A DNA stretch of 64,000 nt from Chloroflexus aggregans DSM 9485 (GTDB lineage Bacteria; Chloroflexota; Chloroflexia; Chloroflexales; Chloroflexaceae), in assembly GCF_000021945.1 (NCBI RefSeq), contig NC_011831.1, forward strand, positions 124,001 to 188,000. Direction: 5' to 3'. Shown one piece after another: positions 44,878-53,392 of the stretch (positions within the stretch are counted from its first letter, which is position 1; every line of letters begins with the position of its first letter). Position numbers and translations under genes: made by a program. The notes below the pieces were generated by a model. That model saw only the letters and a list, made by a program, of their open reading frames with translations. It ran no database searches and was not told where the DNA came from.

Positions 44878-47415
44878 ATGCTTGTTCGCAGTTCGCTGCG
44901 TTGGATTCTTCGCCACCCGTGGCAGATGCTGCTCTGCGTATTAGGTGTTGCGTTAGGGGTGGCTGTAGTTGTTGCCATCGATTTGGCAAATGCCAGTGCT
45001 CGACGCGCGTTTCAACTTGCCGGTGATACGGTGGCCGGTCAGGCTACCCACCAGATTGTCGGTGGCCCAACAGGATTGGCCGAAACCGTCTACACCGCAT
45101 TGCACCGGCAATTGCCCGCTTTAGCTGCCGCTCCAATCGTCGAAGGTTACGTCACCGCACCGGCACTGGGTCCCGGTGTTTATCAACTGTTCGGTGTTGA
45201 CCCATTTGCTGAAGCGCCGTTTCGTCCCTACCTTGCTGCCGATGGTACTGTTGATCTGGCAGCATTGTTGATCGAGCCGGGAGCCGCCTTGCTGTCGCGC
45301 GCCAACGCCGAACGGGCCGGTTTACAACTGGGCGATACTCTGTCGATCCAGATCGGTGCCCGTTCGGCAACGGTTCGGGTCGTTGGGGTGCTTGATCCGG
45401 CTGATGACCTGAGCCGACGCGCATTGGACGGTTTGATCGTGGTTGATATTGCCAGTGCGCAAGAATTATTGGCAACTACCGGTCGTTTGAGCCGAGTTGA
45501 TCTGATTATCCCGCCAGTGTTTGATCTGAAATCACTGACATCGCTCTTGCCCGCGGGGGTGACGGTACAGCCGGTCGCAGCACGGGCAGGTACGTTGCAA
45601 CAAATGACGGCTGCATTCGAGCTAAATCTGACGGCGCTTAGTCTGTTGGCGCTGATCGTCGGTATGTTTCTCATCTACAATACGATGACGTTCAGTGTGG
45701 TGCAGCGTCGCACATTGCTCGGTACCCTGCGCTGTGTTGGCGTGAGCCGCGGGCAATTGGCTGTTCTGGTGCTGGCCGAGGCATTCGTCATTAGCTTGCT
45801 GGGAGTGGCAAGTGGCTTGACGCTCGGTGTTGTGCTGGGTCGCGGTTTGGTTGGTCTGGTGACGCAGACAATCAACGATCTGTACTTTGTTGTGACGGTT
45901 CGCGATCTGAGTCTTGAGCCGTTCGTGCTGGTGAAGGGTGCTGTTCTTGGGATTGTGGCGACGCTTGCGGCGGCGCTGGCTCCGGCCCTTGAAGCGATGT
46001 ATACGCCACCACGTACCGTATTGCGACGTTCGAGTATCGAAGAGCGGGTGCGACGTGCAACACCACGATTGGCCGTAGCCGGTGTCGGCTTGTTGGCTGG
46101 CGGAGGTGTCTTGTTGGCATTGCCGGCAACTGCCGGAACAACCGGTCTGTATCTGGCTTTTGCCGGTTTGTTCGCTCTTGTCATCGGGTCAGCATTGCTA
46201 ACGCCCGTCGCACTGGTTGGTCTGATGTTTGTCATCCGACCGCTACTGGGCCGTGTCCTGGGCTTGCTTGGGCGGATGGCTGCCCGTGATGTGGTGGCCA
46301 GTCTTTCACGGACTGCGGTGGCGGTCGCCGCACTGATGGTTGCCGTTTCGGTGACTATCGGTGTTGGAATTATGATCGGTAGTTTTCGCCAAACGGTGAT
46401 CAATTGGCTTGAACAGAGTCTGATAGCCGATATTTATCTCTCGCCGCCGAGTAATGTGGCAAATCGGATCGATACGACGCTCGATCCGACATTACCGGCT
46501 GTGTTAGCAACATTGCCGGCAGTCGAGGCAATTACGACGTTCCGAAGTGTCCAGATCGACCTGCCAACCGGACCTACCACGCTGGTTGCCATTGATGGTG
46601 CAACCGAGCGTGGTCGGCGTGCGCTGCGCTTTCAGCAAGGGGGCGATGATGCCGCATGGGAAGCATGGGAACGCGGTGCAGTGTTTATCTCCGAACCGCT
46701 CGCTTTCCGTAGTGGGTTGGGGGTCGGTGATACGCTCACGCTGCGGACCGATCGCGGTCTCCGTGAACTGCCAATTGCCGGTGTCTACTACGACTACACC
46801 TCCGATCGGGGCGTGATACGGATCAATGCTGCGACGTATCGGGCGTTGTGGGACGATCCGGCTCTTTCGTCGCTGGCCATCTATGTGCGTGACGGTTACG
46901 GTGTCGATACCGTCATCGAGCAGGTCCGTTTGGTGAGTGCTGGGTACGGGACGGTGTTGGTCAATTCGAGCCGAGCATTGCGTGAGGGGACGTTAGTCGT
47001 CTTTGATCGCACCTTTGCGATTACATCGGTCTTGCAATTACTGGCGACCATTGTTGCATTCATCGGTATCTTGAGTGCGCTGATGGCGTTACAACTTGAG
47101 CGCACGCGCGAGCTTGGTGTCTTGCGAGCCGTTGGTCTCACACCTGGCCAACTTTGGGGATCGGTGCTGAGCCAAACCGGGTTGATGGGATTGGCCGCCG
47201 GAGTGTTGGCTGCGCCACTCGGTTTGGTGTTAGCGCTCGTGCTGACCTACGTGATCAACAAGCGTTCATTTGGTTGGACGCTTGAATTAGTGGTTGATCC
47301 GTTACTCTTCGCTCAAGCGTTCGCCGTTGCAATTAGTGCCGCATTATTGGCCGGAATTTGGCCGGCACTGCGTATGAGTCGGATCAGCCCGGCAATTGCA
47401 CTGCGCGATGAATAA
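44878..47415 (+). CDS. FtsX/LolC-type ABC permease, duplicated (no ATPase adjacent)
   Basis: 845 residues. TM helix near the N-terminus (LLCVLGVALGVAVVVAIDLA), a periplasmic domain, a first FtsX domain (about 245-375, LALIVGMFLIYNTMTFSVVQRRTLLGTLRCVGVSRGQL), a second core (about 395-520), a second periplasmic domain, and a terminal FtsX domain (about 715-840, ALQLERTRELGVLRAVGLTPGQL). This is the double-FtsX layout of lipoprotein- or macrolide-export permeases (type VII ABC). It needs an ATP-binding partner, which is not encoded here. Starts 64 bases after moxR. Confidence 0.85.
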   Translation: MLVRSSLRWILRHPWQMLLCVLGVALGVAVVVAIDLANASARRAFQLAGDTVAGQATHQIVGGPTGLAETVYTALHRQLPALAAAPIVEGYVTAPALGPGVYQLFGVDPFAEAPFRPYLAADGTVDLAALLIEPGAALLSRANAERAGLQLGDTLSIQIGARSATVRVVGVLDPADDLSRRALDGLIVVDIASAQELLATTGRLSRVDLIIPPVFDLKSLTSLLPAGVTVQPVAARAGTLQQMTAAFELNLTALSLLALIVGMFLIYNTMTFSVVQRRTLLGTLRCVGVSRGQLAVLVLAEAFVISLLGVASGLTLGVVLGRGLVGLVTQTINDLYFVVTVRDLSLEPFVLVKGAVLGIVATLAAALAPALEAMYTPPRTVLRRSSIEERVRRATPRLAVAGVGLLAGGGVLLALPATAGTTGLYLAFAGLFALVIGSALLTPVALVGLMFVIRPLLGRVLGLLGRMAARDVVASLSRTAVAVAALMVAVSVTIGVGIMIGSFRQTVINWLEQSLIADIYLSPPSNVANRIDTTLDPTLPAVLATLPAVEAITTFRSVQIDLPTGPTTLVAIDGATERGRRALRFQQGGDDAAWEAWERGAVFISEPLAFRSGLGVGDTLTLRTDRGLRELPIAGVYYDYTSDRGVIRINAATYRALWDDPALSSLAIYVRDGYGVDTVIEQVRLVSAGYGTVLVNSSRALREGTLVVFDRTFAITSVLQLLATIVAFIGILSALMALQLERTRELGVLRAVGLTPGQLWGSVLSQTGLMGLAAGVLAAPLGLVLALVLTYVINKRSFGWTLELVVDPLLFAQAFAVAISAALLAGIWPALRMSRISPAIALRDE

Positions 47416-47489
47416 GTATGCTGCACTCCCTAGCGCTGTGGAATGTGGTACGATACAGCCGTCATCCGAATCTGAGTGAGGAGATCAAT

Positions 47490-47756
47490 ATGAGTGATCT
47501 ACGCGCAGCTTTTGAACGAGCCGCTCAAGAGGTGCAGACACTGCCCCGCCGACCCGATAATGAGACGTTGTTGCAACTATACGCCTTGTACAAACAGGCG
47601 ACCGTCGGCGATATCCAGGGTACGCGCCCGGGAGTGCTCGATATGACCGGTCGGCTGAAGTATGATGCTTGGGCGAAACTGAAAGGCGTGACGGCTGAAG
47701 AGGCAATGAAGCGTTATATTGAACTAGTCGAGCGGCTCAAGCAGACGATCAAGTAG
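47490..47756 (+). CDS. Acyl-CoA-binding protein
   Basis: 88 residues, the compact four-helix ACBP fold that binds long-chain acyl-CoA in the cytoplasm. Family residues are clear: FERAAQEVQTLPRRPDNETLLQLYALYKQAT, then GDIQGTRPGVLDMTGRLKYDAW (the KYDAW acyl-CoA-contacting core) and KGVTAEEAMKRYIELVERL. The ATG at 47490 has GAGGAG seven bases upstream. ACBP is mainly eukaryotic and patchy in bacteria. An intrinsic terminator follows directly. Confidence 0.93.
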   Translation: MSDLRAAFERAAQEVQTLPRRPDNETLLQLYALYKQATVGDIQGTRPGVLDMTGRLKYDAWAKLKGVTAEEAMKRYIELVERLKQTIK

Positions 47757-47761
47757 ATACG

Positions 47762-47795
47762 AAAAGAGGGGTAGATGTGTACTACCCCTCTTTTT
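47762..47795. terminator. Bidirectional intrinsic terminator
   Basis: A 13-bp stem (AAAAGAGGGGTAG with its complement) and 7-base loop ending in TTTTT on the plus strand and preceded by AAAA, which gives a U tract on the other strand. It ends the ACBP unit and also serves the convergent RRM gene. Confidence 0.88.
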
Positions 47796-47852
47796 CTCTA
47801 GACGTATCGTTGCGCTGAGAGGGTCGCAAAGACGCTCACCCTCTAGACCGAA

Positions 47853-48137
47853 TCAATAGCGACGGCGAAAATCACCACGCGATGAACTACGCGGCTTATC
47901 TTCTGCCTCGTTCACGCGCAGATTGCGCCCGCCAATCTCAAGGCCGTCGGTTGCGCGGATCACGCCGGCGACATTATTGGTTTCGATCTCAACAAATCCG
48001 AAGCCACGCGACCGACCGGTATCACGGTCATTGATGACGCGCGCACTCTGTACTTCGCCGTGCGGCTCGAAGATCGCACCCAGCTCAGCATCGCCAACAC
48101 TCCACGGCAAGTTTCCGACGAACAGTTTCACTAACAT
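47853..48137 (-). CDS. RRM-type RNA-binding protein (Rbp family)
   Basis: 94 residues. A single RNA-recognition motif with RNP-2 (KLFVGNLPW) and RNP-1 (RGFGFVEI) and aromatic residues in place, then a short Arg/Ser/Gly tail (KPRSSSRGDFRRRY). Like cyanobacterial Rbp proteins, it likely binds single-stranded RNA and may help at low temperature (family knowledge). The start MLVKLFVG at 48137 is preferred to the frame from 48200, because RRM proteins begin directly with the first strand. Convergent with the ACBP gene. Confidence 0.92.
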   Translation of the reverse strand: MLVKLFVGNLPWSVGDAELGAIFEPHGEVQSARVINDRDTGRSRGFGFVEIETNNVAGVIRATDGLEIGGRNLRVNEAEDKPRSSSRGDFRRRY

Positions 48138-48359
48138 TGCATTCCACTCCACAGAGACTTGGTTCGACACACGTCCATGCATGTCAAAACCGGCTATCAC
48201 AGACCTCTCGTACAGCCGCCGCCGCTAATTGCTTAGCGGACGTTCGCCCCGGCAATCGACAACGTACTTGCTTCGAGCGATGAAGCACTGCCGATCGACC
48301 TAACGCTTGAGAGTTCTCTGATGCCGGTCTCGCAGCACACGACGTTGATTGACTTCCTC

Positions 48360-48387
48360 ACTATACCACACTTCTGAAGAATTGCAA
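48360..48387 (-). promoter_or_regulatory. Promoter of the RRM gene, with long leader
   Basis: Minus strand TTGCAA (48387-48382), 16-base spacer, TATAGT (48365-48360). Transcription would start near 48352, leaving a leader of about 215 bases before the ATG. Nothing else coding is seen in 48138-48494. Confidence 0.5.
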
Positions 48388-48494
48388 GTAGCAATTTATG
48401 TGGCGATCCGTCGTGCGGACGATCCGATGAACGGTTATGGCGTTTCGATGGGACTAATTATCGTACCATCGTTCATCAGCGATAGGAACATTGT

Positions 48495-49760
48495 ATGACG
48501 ACAGCCTCAGAAGAGGTGCTTACCCGTTATGCCCGCCGCAATTTCTGGTTGAACGTTCTCGATGGCAGCGCATTTACCTTTGGAATCAGTCTTGTTTCGC
48601 GATTTACCGTCTTACCGCTGATCGTTGAGCGCTTAACCGATGCACGTTGGGTACAGGGATTGATCCCGGCGATTTTTTTTGCCGGATGGTTATTACCGGG
48701 ATTATTGACAGCACCGCTGATAGCAGCTCAGCCACGGCGTAAACCATGGGTTCTACTGGCAACCATAGGTGAACGGTTGCCATTTTTGATAATGGGTATT
48801 TTGCTGCTGACACTACCTGATTTACCGGCGAGTACATTGCTGATTATTGTGCTGAATCTGTATGCAATCTTTGCTACTAGCGCTGGATTGACTTCGATTG
48901 CCTGGCAGGATCTGATTGCACGAGTGATTCCAGCGCAACGTTGGGGTGTCTTTTTCGGGTTACAAGCCGGTTTAGGCGGTTTACTCGGCATCGGTGGTGG
49001 TGCGATAGCGGCAGCGATTCTGGCGCAGCAACCTTTTCCACAAAGCGCCGGTATACTTGCTCTGATCTGTTTTGGGGCAATGGTAGTGTCATACATCTTT
49101 CTTGCGCTTACCGTCGAACCGGCGCAGACACCGGTACCGGCTCGCCCATTTCATGTCTTTTTGCGCGGTTTGGGGCCACTCTTGCGAAGCAACGTTGCGT
49201 TTCGCCGCTATCTTTTTTGCCGTGCGGCGATTGCGCTTGGTTTGACCGGACACAGTTTTCTGACGGCGGCTGTGCTCGAACGGTTTCAGTTACCGGCTGC
49301 CGAGATTGGGCTGTTTACCGGTGTAATGTTGGCAGCGCAGGCAGTAGGCAACATTGGGTTGGGTGCGTTAGCCGACCGATGGGGGCATAAGCAGGTGTTG
49401 GCGCTAGCGGCAACGATGGGCATGGCTGCGCTTATCTTGGCCCTGTTGGCTCCGACCAGTAGCTGGTTCTATTTCATTTTTGCGTTAGTCGGCGCAGCAC
49501 AGGCTGGGTATCAGCTCTCCGGCTTTACGCTCGTCTTTGCTTTTAGTCCGCCAGAAGAACGCACGACCTACATCGGTGTGGCGAATCTTGCGTTGGCACC
49601 GGTGGCAGCACTTGGCCCAATCGTGGTTGGTGTGTTGGCAACATTTACCGGCTATGGCGTGATATTTGCGCTGTTGGCGGTTATCGGTCTGATCGGGGTG
49701 GGAATACTCCACCGGCAGGTAGCTGCACCGGTGCGAGCCGGTCAAGCTTCGATGGCGTAG
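48495..49760 (+). CDS. Major facilitator superfamily transporter
   Basis: 421 residues with about twelve hydrophobic segments in two sixes. N-terminal half: GSAFTFGISLVSRFTVLPLIVERL, FFAGWLLPGLLTAPLIA and the loop-2/3-like AAQPRRKPWVLLATIGERLPF. Second half: LADRWGHKQVLALAATMGMA (the motif A equivalent, D-R-x-G-x-K). Direction and substrate cannot be told; probably an efflux or uptake carrier. Single gene with AGGA before the ATG. Its 3' end is 60 bases from the minisatellite. Confidence 0.88.
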   Translation: MTTASEEVLTRYARRNFWLNVLDGSAFTFGISLVSRFTVLPLIVERLTDARWVQGLIPAIFFAGWLLPGLLTAPLIAAQPRRKPWVLLATIGERLPFLIMGILLLTLPDLPASTLLIIVLNLYAIFATSAGLTSIAWQDLIARVIPAQRWGVFFGLQAGLGGLLGIGGGAIAAAILAQQPFPQSAGILALICFGAMVVSYIFLALTVEPAQTPVPARPFHVFLRGLGPLLRSNVAFRRYLFCRAAIALGLTGHSFLTAAVLERFQLPAAEIGLFTGVMLAAQAVGNIGLGALADRWGHKQVLALAATMGMAALILALLAPTSSWFYFIFALVGAAQAGYQLSGFTLVFAFSPPEERTTYIGVANLALAPVAALGPIVVGVLATFTGYGVIFALLAVIGLIGVGILHRQVAAPVRAGQASMA

Positions 49761-49824
49761 CGATGAGTTGGCTATGGAGAATGTAGGCATAAATTAACTT
49801 ATGACGCCGGTGAGCATCACACAA

Positions 49825-51083
49825 GCGCCGGAGTGCGCCGGCGGGTGACGGCCCTGCACGCGCGCCGGGGTGCGCCGGCGGGTGACGGCCCTGCACGCGC
49901 GCCGGGGTGCGCCGGCGGGTGACGGCCCTGCACGAGCGCCGGAGTGTGCCGGCGGGGTGACGGTCCTGCGCGAGCGCCGGAGTGTGCCGGCGGGGTGACG
50001 GTCCTGCGCGAGCGCCGGAGTGCGGCGGCAGGTGACGGCCCTACACGAGCGCCGGAGTGTGCCGGCGGGGTGACGGTCCTGCACGCGCGCCGGGGTGCGC
50101 CGGCGGGTGACGGCCCTGCATGAGCGCCGGGGTGCGCCGGCGGGTGACGGCCCTGCACGCGCGCCGGGGTGCGCCGGCGGGTGACGGCCCTGCACGCGCG
50201 CCGGGGTGCGCCGGCGGGTGACGGCCCTGCACGCGCGCCGGGGTGTGCCGGCGGGGTGACGGTCCTGCGCGAGCGCCGGGGTGTGCCGGCGGGTGACGGC
50301 CCTGCACGAGCGCCGGAGTGTGCCGGCGGGGTGACGGTCCTGCACGCGCGCCGGGGTGCGGCGGCAGGTGACGGCCCTGCACGAGCGCCGGGGTGCGCCG
50401 GCGGGGTGACGGTCCTGCACGAGCGCCGGGGTGCGGCGGCAGGTGACGGCCCTGCACGAGCGCCGGGGTGCGCCGGCAGGTGACGGCCCTGCACGAGCGC
50501 CGGGGTGCGCCGGCAGGTGACGGCCCTGCACGAGCGCCGGAGTGTGCCGGCAGGTGACGGTCCTGCACGAGCGTCGGGGTGCGCCGGCAGGTGACGGCCC
50601 TGCACGAGCGCCGGAGTGTGCCGGCGGGTGACGGCCCTGCACGCGCGCCGGAGTGCGCCGGCGGGGTGACGGTCCTGCACGAGCGCCGGGGTGCGGCGGC
50701 AGGTGACGGCCCTGCACGCGCGCCGGAGTGCGGCGGCAGGTGACGGCCCTGCACGAGCGCCGGGGTGCGCCGGCGGGTGACGGCCCTGCACGAGCGCCGG
50801 GGTGCGCCGGCGGGTGACGGCCCTGCACGAGCGCCGGAGTGTGCTGGCGGGGTGACGGTCCTGCGCGAGCGCCGGAGTGTGCCGGCGGGTGACGGCCCTG
50901 CACGCGCGCCGGGGTGCGCCGGCGGGGTGACGGTCCTGCACGAGCGCCGGGGTGCGGCGGCAGGTGACGGCCCTGCACGAGCGCCGGAGTGCGGCGGCAG
51001 GTGACGGCCCTGCACGAGCGCCGGAGTGTGCCGGCGGGGTGACGGTCCTGCACGAGCGTCGGAGTGTGCCGGCGGGGTGACGG
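49825..51083. repeat. GC-rich minisatellite, about 34 units of 37 or 38 bp
   Basis: The landmark GTGACGG occurs 34 times from 49845 to 51077, at spacings of 37 or 38 bases. Unit: GTGACGGCCCTGCACGAGCG + CCGG(G/A)GTGCGCCGGCGG. Variation is confined to a few positions: CACGCGCG/CACGAGCG/CGCGAGCG, GGGGTG/GGAGTG, TGCGCC/TGTGCC/TGCGGC, GGCGG/GGCAG. 38-base units (extra G before GTGACGG) almost always carry GGTCCTG instead of GGCCCTG. There are no unique spacers, so it is not a CRISPR. Because 37 is not a multiple of three, all three minus frames stay open (351-449 codons) without being genes. Confidence 0.97.
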
Positions 51084-51215
51084 TAGCATGCAACACACAC
51101 TAAGATATAGTATTACGTTGGGCGCCGGTTGAGTCCGTAGCAATACACCGCAATGCCGTCGCGTCGGCGGATGCTACTATAGTGAAGGTGTTATCCGTCG
51201 AAGGTACACTTTAGA

Positions 51216-51324
51216 GCTTTATCCGTCAATGGTGGGCTTTCACTCTATCAACCTTCGGCGTTTGCTGTATCCCCCTCCAACAATGCTTTGCTTTATCCGT
51301 CAATGGTAGGCTTTCACTCTATCA
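51216..51324. repeat. Pair of 35-bp direct repeats 74 bp apart
   Basis: GCTTTATCCGTCAATGGT(G/A)GGCTTTCACTCTATCA occurs at 51216-51250 and 51290-51324 with one difference, separated by a 39-base unlike segment. A shorter related word (TTATCCGTCGAAGGT) lies at about 51191. The stretch 51084-51334 holds no gene; it lies between the minisatellite and the winged-helix gene. Confidence 0.8.
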
Positions 51325-51334
51325 CACCCTGCAC

Positions 51335-51877
51335 TTATAGCCCGGTGGCGAAGGAGAGGGTATTGCGTGCCGGTGAAAGTTGTACAGGTAATGCTGGACC
51401 ACAGTAGTACAGTCGATCCTCGCGCCAGTCGGCTAGCCCGATTTCGGTGAGCCATGAAGTAACAGTGGCGGCTCGCCGCAGGGCAGTTGATTCGGCGAGT
51501 GGGGCGAGTTGTTGGAGGATTCGTGCGACATCTGCCCGGGAGAGGCCTTCGGGATGATCACGGAGGGCGACAATCACCGAACGAGTGGGTTCGTAACGGA
51601 GCAGTTGACGGCGCAGTGCAGCCCGTTGATCAGCACGGTTGTAGCGGATGAAGGCTAGCCCAAATTTAGTTAGTTGTGCCGTTTCCGTCTGCTCGCCGAT
51701 TTCGATCAGGCCAATGATCCGCGCTGCTTGCATGTAGTAGAGGCCTTGTCGCTGACCTTTGGCTCCAATGTATTCACCGATTTCGCTTGCCGTGACTCGT
51801 CCGCGTGCAATCGCTTCTGCAACACGCGCTACGTCCCAAAGTACATCGGCCTGGGGAATGTCCACTGTGGTCAGCAT
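51335..51877 (-). CDS. Double winged-helix-like protein, function unknown
   Basis: 180 residues, no known name. The first half (AEAIARGRVTASEIGEYIGAKGQRQGLYYMQAARIIGLIEIG, LTKFGLAFIRYN) and the second half (VALRDHPEGLSRADVARILQQL, STALRRAATVTSWLTEIGLADWREDRLYYCG) each read as a helix-turn-helix followed by a hairpin wing. This is the layout of DNA-binding modules found in some restriction-associated and regulatory proteins. No nuclease, methylase or ATPase is fused or adjacent. GGAGG lies upstream of the ATG. It stands alone next to the repeats. Confidence 0.65.
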   Translation of the reverse strand: MLTTVDIPQADVLWDVARVAEAIARGRVTASEIGEYIGAKGQRQGLYYMQAARIIGLIEIGEQTETAQLTKFGLAFIRYNRADQRAALRRQLLRYEPTRSVIVALRDHPEGLSRADVARILQQLAPLAESTALRRAATVTSWLTEIGLADWREDRLYYCGPALPVQLSPARNTLSFATGL

Positions 51878-51980
51878 AAGAGCCTCCTCTTCCTTACACG
51901 TACTCGCTCGTACTATAGTTCTACCATATCATACTCGAACGTTTGTGTCAATAGGGAATTTTGCGCACATGTTCACGTGT

Positions 51981-52030
51981 AAACGCAAAGACGCAAAGGC
52001 GCAAAGGCGCAAAGACGCAAAGGCGCAAAG
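51981..52030. repeat. Short GCAAAG(A/G)C direct repeat
   Basis: Six successive 8-9-base words (ACGCAAAG, GCGCAAAG) in 50 bases, forward strand. The reverse complement matches the CTTTGCG words of the arrays at 16.7-17.8 kb and 19.9 kb. Confidence 0.8.
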
Positions 52031-52150
52031 ATATCCCGAAACACAACGGTGTCATTTGATAGTGCGTTTGGAGGTATGATACTCATGGTGCGTAACTGGG
52101 GCACGGTCGGATAATGCACTGACGTTACTCTATTTCAGAGGAGATGACCT

Positions 52151-53245
52151 ATGACATTTACTGACCTTCCGCTAACATCGACCCACGACGTGGCGATCGT
52201 TGGCGCTGGTCCGATCGGTCTGGAATTGGCAGTCTGCTTGAAGCAAGCTGGGGTTGACTACATTCACTTTGATGCGCACCAGGTCGGTTATACGATGACG
52301 TGGTGGCCGCGCAATACGAGTTTTTTCAGTACAACCGAGCGACTAGCGATTGCCGGTGTACCTATTCCCAATAATCATCAGCAACGGATTACCGGTGAAG
52401 AGTACTTGGCGTATTTGCGATCGGTTGTGGAGTTGTTCGATCTCCACGTGCAGAGTTATGAGCCGGTTAGCTCATTGCAACGCGATGACGAAGGCTTTAC
52501 GCTCATAACGAAACCACTGACCGGGCCACGGCGTTATCGTGCGCGTCGTGTGGTGTTGGCGATCGGTGATATGCACTTCCCCCACCGTCTCAATATTCCC
52601 GGTGAGGATTTGCCCCATGTGAGCCATTATTTCCGTGATCCGCACGATTATTTTCGCCGCCGGTTGTTGATCGTTGGCGGTAAGAACTCGGCGGTCGAAG
52701 CAGCGTTACGCTGCTGGCGGGCCGGCGTACAGGTAACGGTATCCTACCGGCGCGCTCGGCTTGATGAGAAGCGGGTGAAGCATTGGTTGTTACCCGATTT
52801 TGTTGCGCAGGTTGAAGCCGGGACGATCCGGTTTTTGCCGAATACGACGCCGGTTGCGATCGATCCCGGTGGGGTGACATTGGCCTGTACCGATGACGAT
52901 GGTCAGCCCACAACCGAGCAGTTCTACTATCCGACCGATTTTGTCTTGCTTGCTACCGGTTTTCGTGGTGATCAGCGATTGCTTGAACAGGCTGGAGTTG
53001 TCTTGCACGGACCGAACCGCGTGCCGGAATACAATCCGGCCACAATGGAGACGAACGTTCCCGGTCTGTATTTAGCCGGTACGGTAGCGGCCGGTATTCA
53101 ACTGCGTTATACCCTCTTCATTGAGAACTGCCACGAACACGCCGGCAAGATTACGCAAGCAATAACGGGACGTTGGCCGGCCCGGTTGGGCGATATCCCA
53201 ATGCGTACCTACCAACTCGGTTTCGAGCAAATTGCCGCGAATTGA
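52151..53245 (+). CDS. YpdA-like FAD/NAD(P)-dependent disulfide reductase
   Basis: 364 residues. Two dinucleotide folds: FAD site [20 protein letters not shown] at the N-terminus and NAD(P) site [20 protein letters not shown] in the middle, then the ATG-type [15 protein letters not shown] and [13 protein letters not shown]. The family member YpdA (Bdr) reduces bacillithiol disulfide in Firmicutes using a single Cys rather than a CxxC pair. No CxxC is present here either. The native thiol in this organism is not known from the window. AGAGGAG ribosome site upstream; single gene. Confidence 0.85.
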   Translation: MTFTDLPLTSTHDVAIVGAGPIGLELAVCLKQAGVDYIHFDAHQVGYTMTWWPRNTSFFSTTERLAIAGVPIPNNHQQRITGEEYLAYLRSVVELFDLHVQSYEPVSSLQRDDEGFTLITKPLTGPRRYRARRVVLAIGDMHFPHRLNIPGEDLPHVSHYFRDPHDYFRRRLLIVGGKNSAVEAALRCWRAGVQVTVSYRRARLDEKRVKHWLLPDFVAQVEAGTIRFLPNTTPVAIDPGGVTLACTDDDGQPTTEQFYYPTDFVLLATGFRGDQRLLEQAGVVLHGPNRVPEYNPATMETNVPGLYLAGTVAAGIQLRYTLFIENCHEHAGKITQAITGRWPARLGDIPMRTYQLGFEQIAAN

Positions 53246-53267
53246 GCATTCTATTGTCCAATTACGC

Positions 53268-53296
53268 TTGCCAAAATCGCGTAGTCTGAGTATAGT
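53268..53296 (+). promoter_or_regulatory. Promoter of tRNA-Arg
   Basis: TTGCCA (53268-53273), 17-base spacer, TATAGT (53291-53296), twelve bases before the mature tRNA 5' end. Confidence 0.65.
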
Positions 53297-53307
53297 AATG
53301 AACGTGC

Positions 53308-53383
53308 GGGGCTGTAGCTCAATGGATAGAGCACCGACCTTCTAAGTCGATGGTTGCGCGTTCGAGTCGCGCCAGCCCCGCCA
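53308..53383 (+). tRNA. tRNA-Arg (anticodon TCT)
   Basis: 76 bases with encoded CCA. Acceptor GGGGCTG pairs with CAGCCCC; D arm GCTC...GAGC; anticodon arm CCGAC-CTTCTAA-GTCGA with TCT at positions 34-36 and a C27-A43 mismatch at the top of the stem; T arm GCGCG-TTCGAGT-CGCGC. Reads AGA (and AGG by wobble). Lies 9 bases from the convergent channel gene. Confidence 0.96.
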
Positions 53384-53392
53384 ATCCCTTTT

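Noticed and set aside
49825-51083. CRISPR array
   Set aside because: No unique spacers between units, no cas genes, and unit variation is point-like along the whole 37 bp.
49794-51143. Open frames of 351, 427 and 449 codons on the minus strand over the minisatellite
   Set aside because: All three frames are open only because the 37-bp unit lacks stops; the product is a shuffled Arg/Pro/Ala repeat with no ribosome site. Annotated as repeat only.
53306-53383. tRNA starting at the GC before GGGGCTG
   Set aside because: Using GCGGGGC as acceptor leaves two extra bases after the T stem; GGGGCTG/CAGCCCC with G73-CCA fits exactly.
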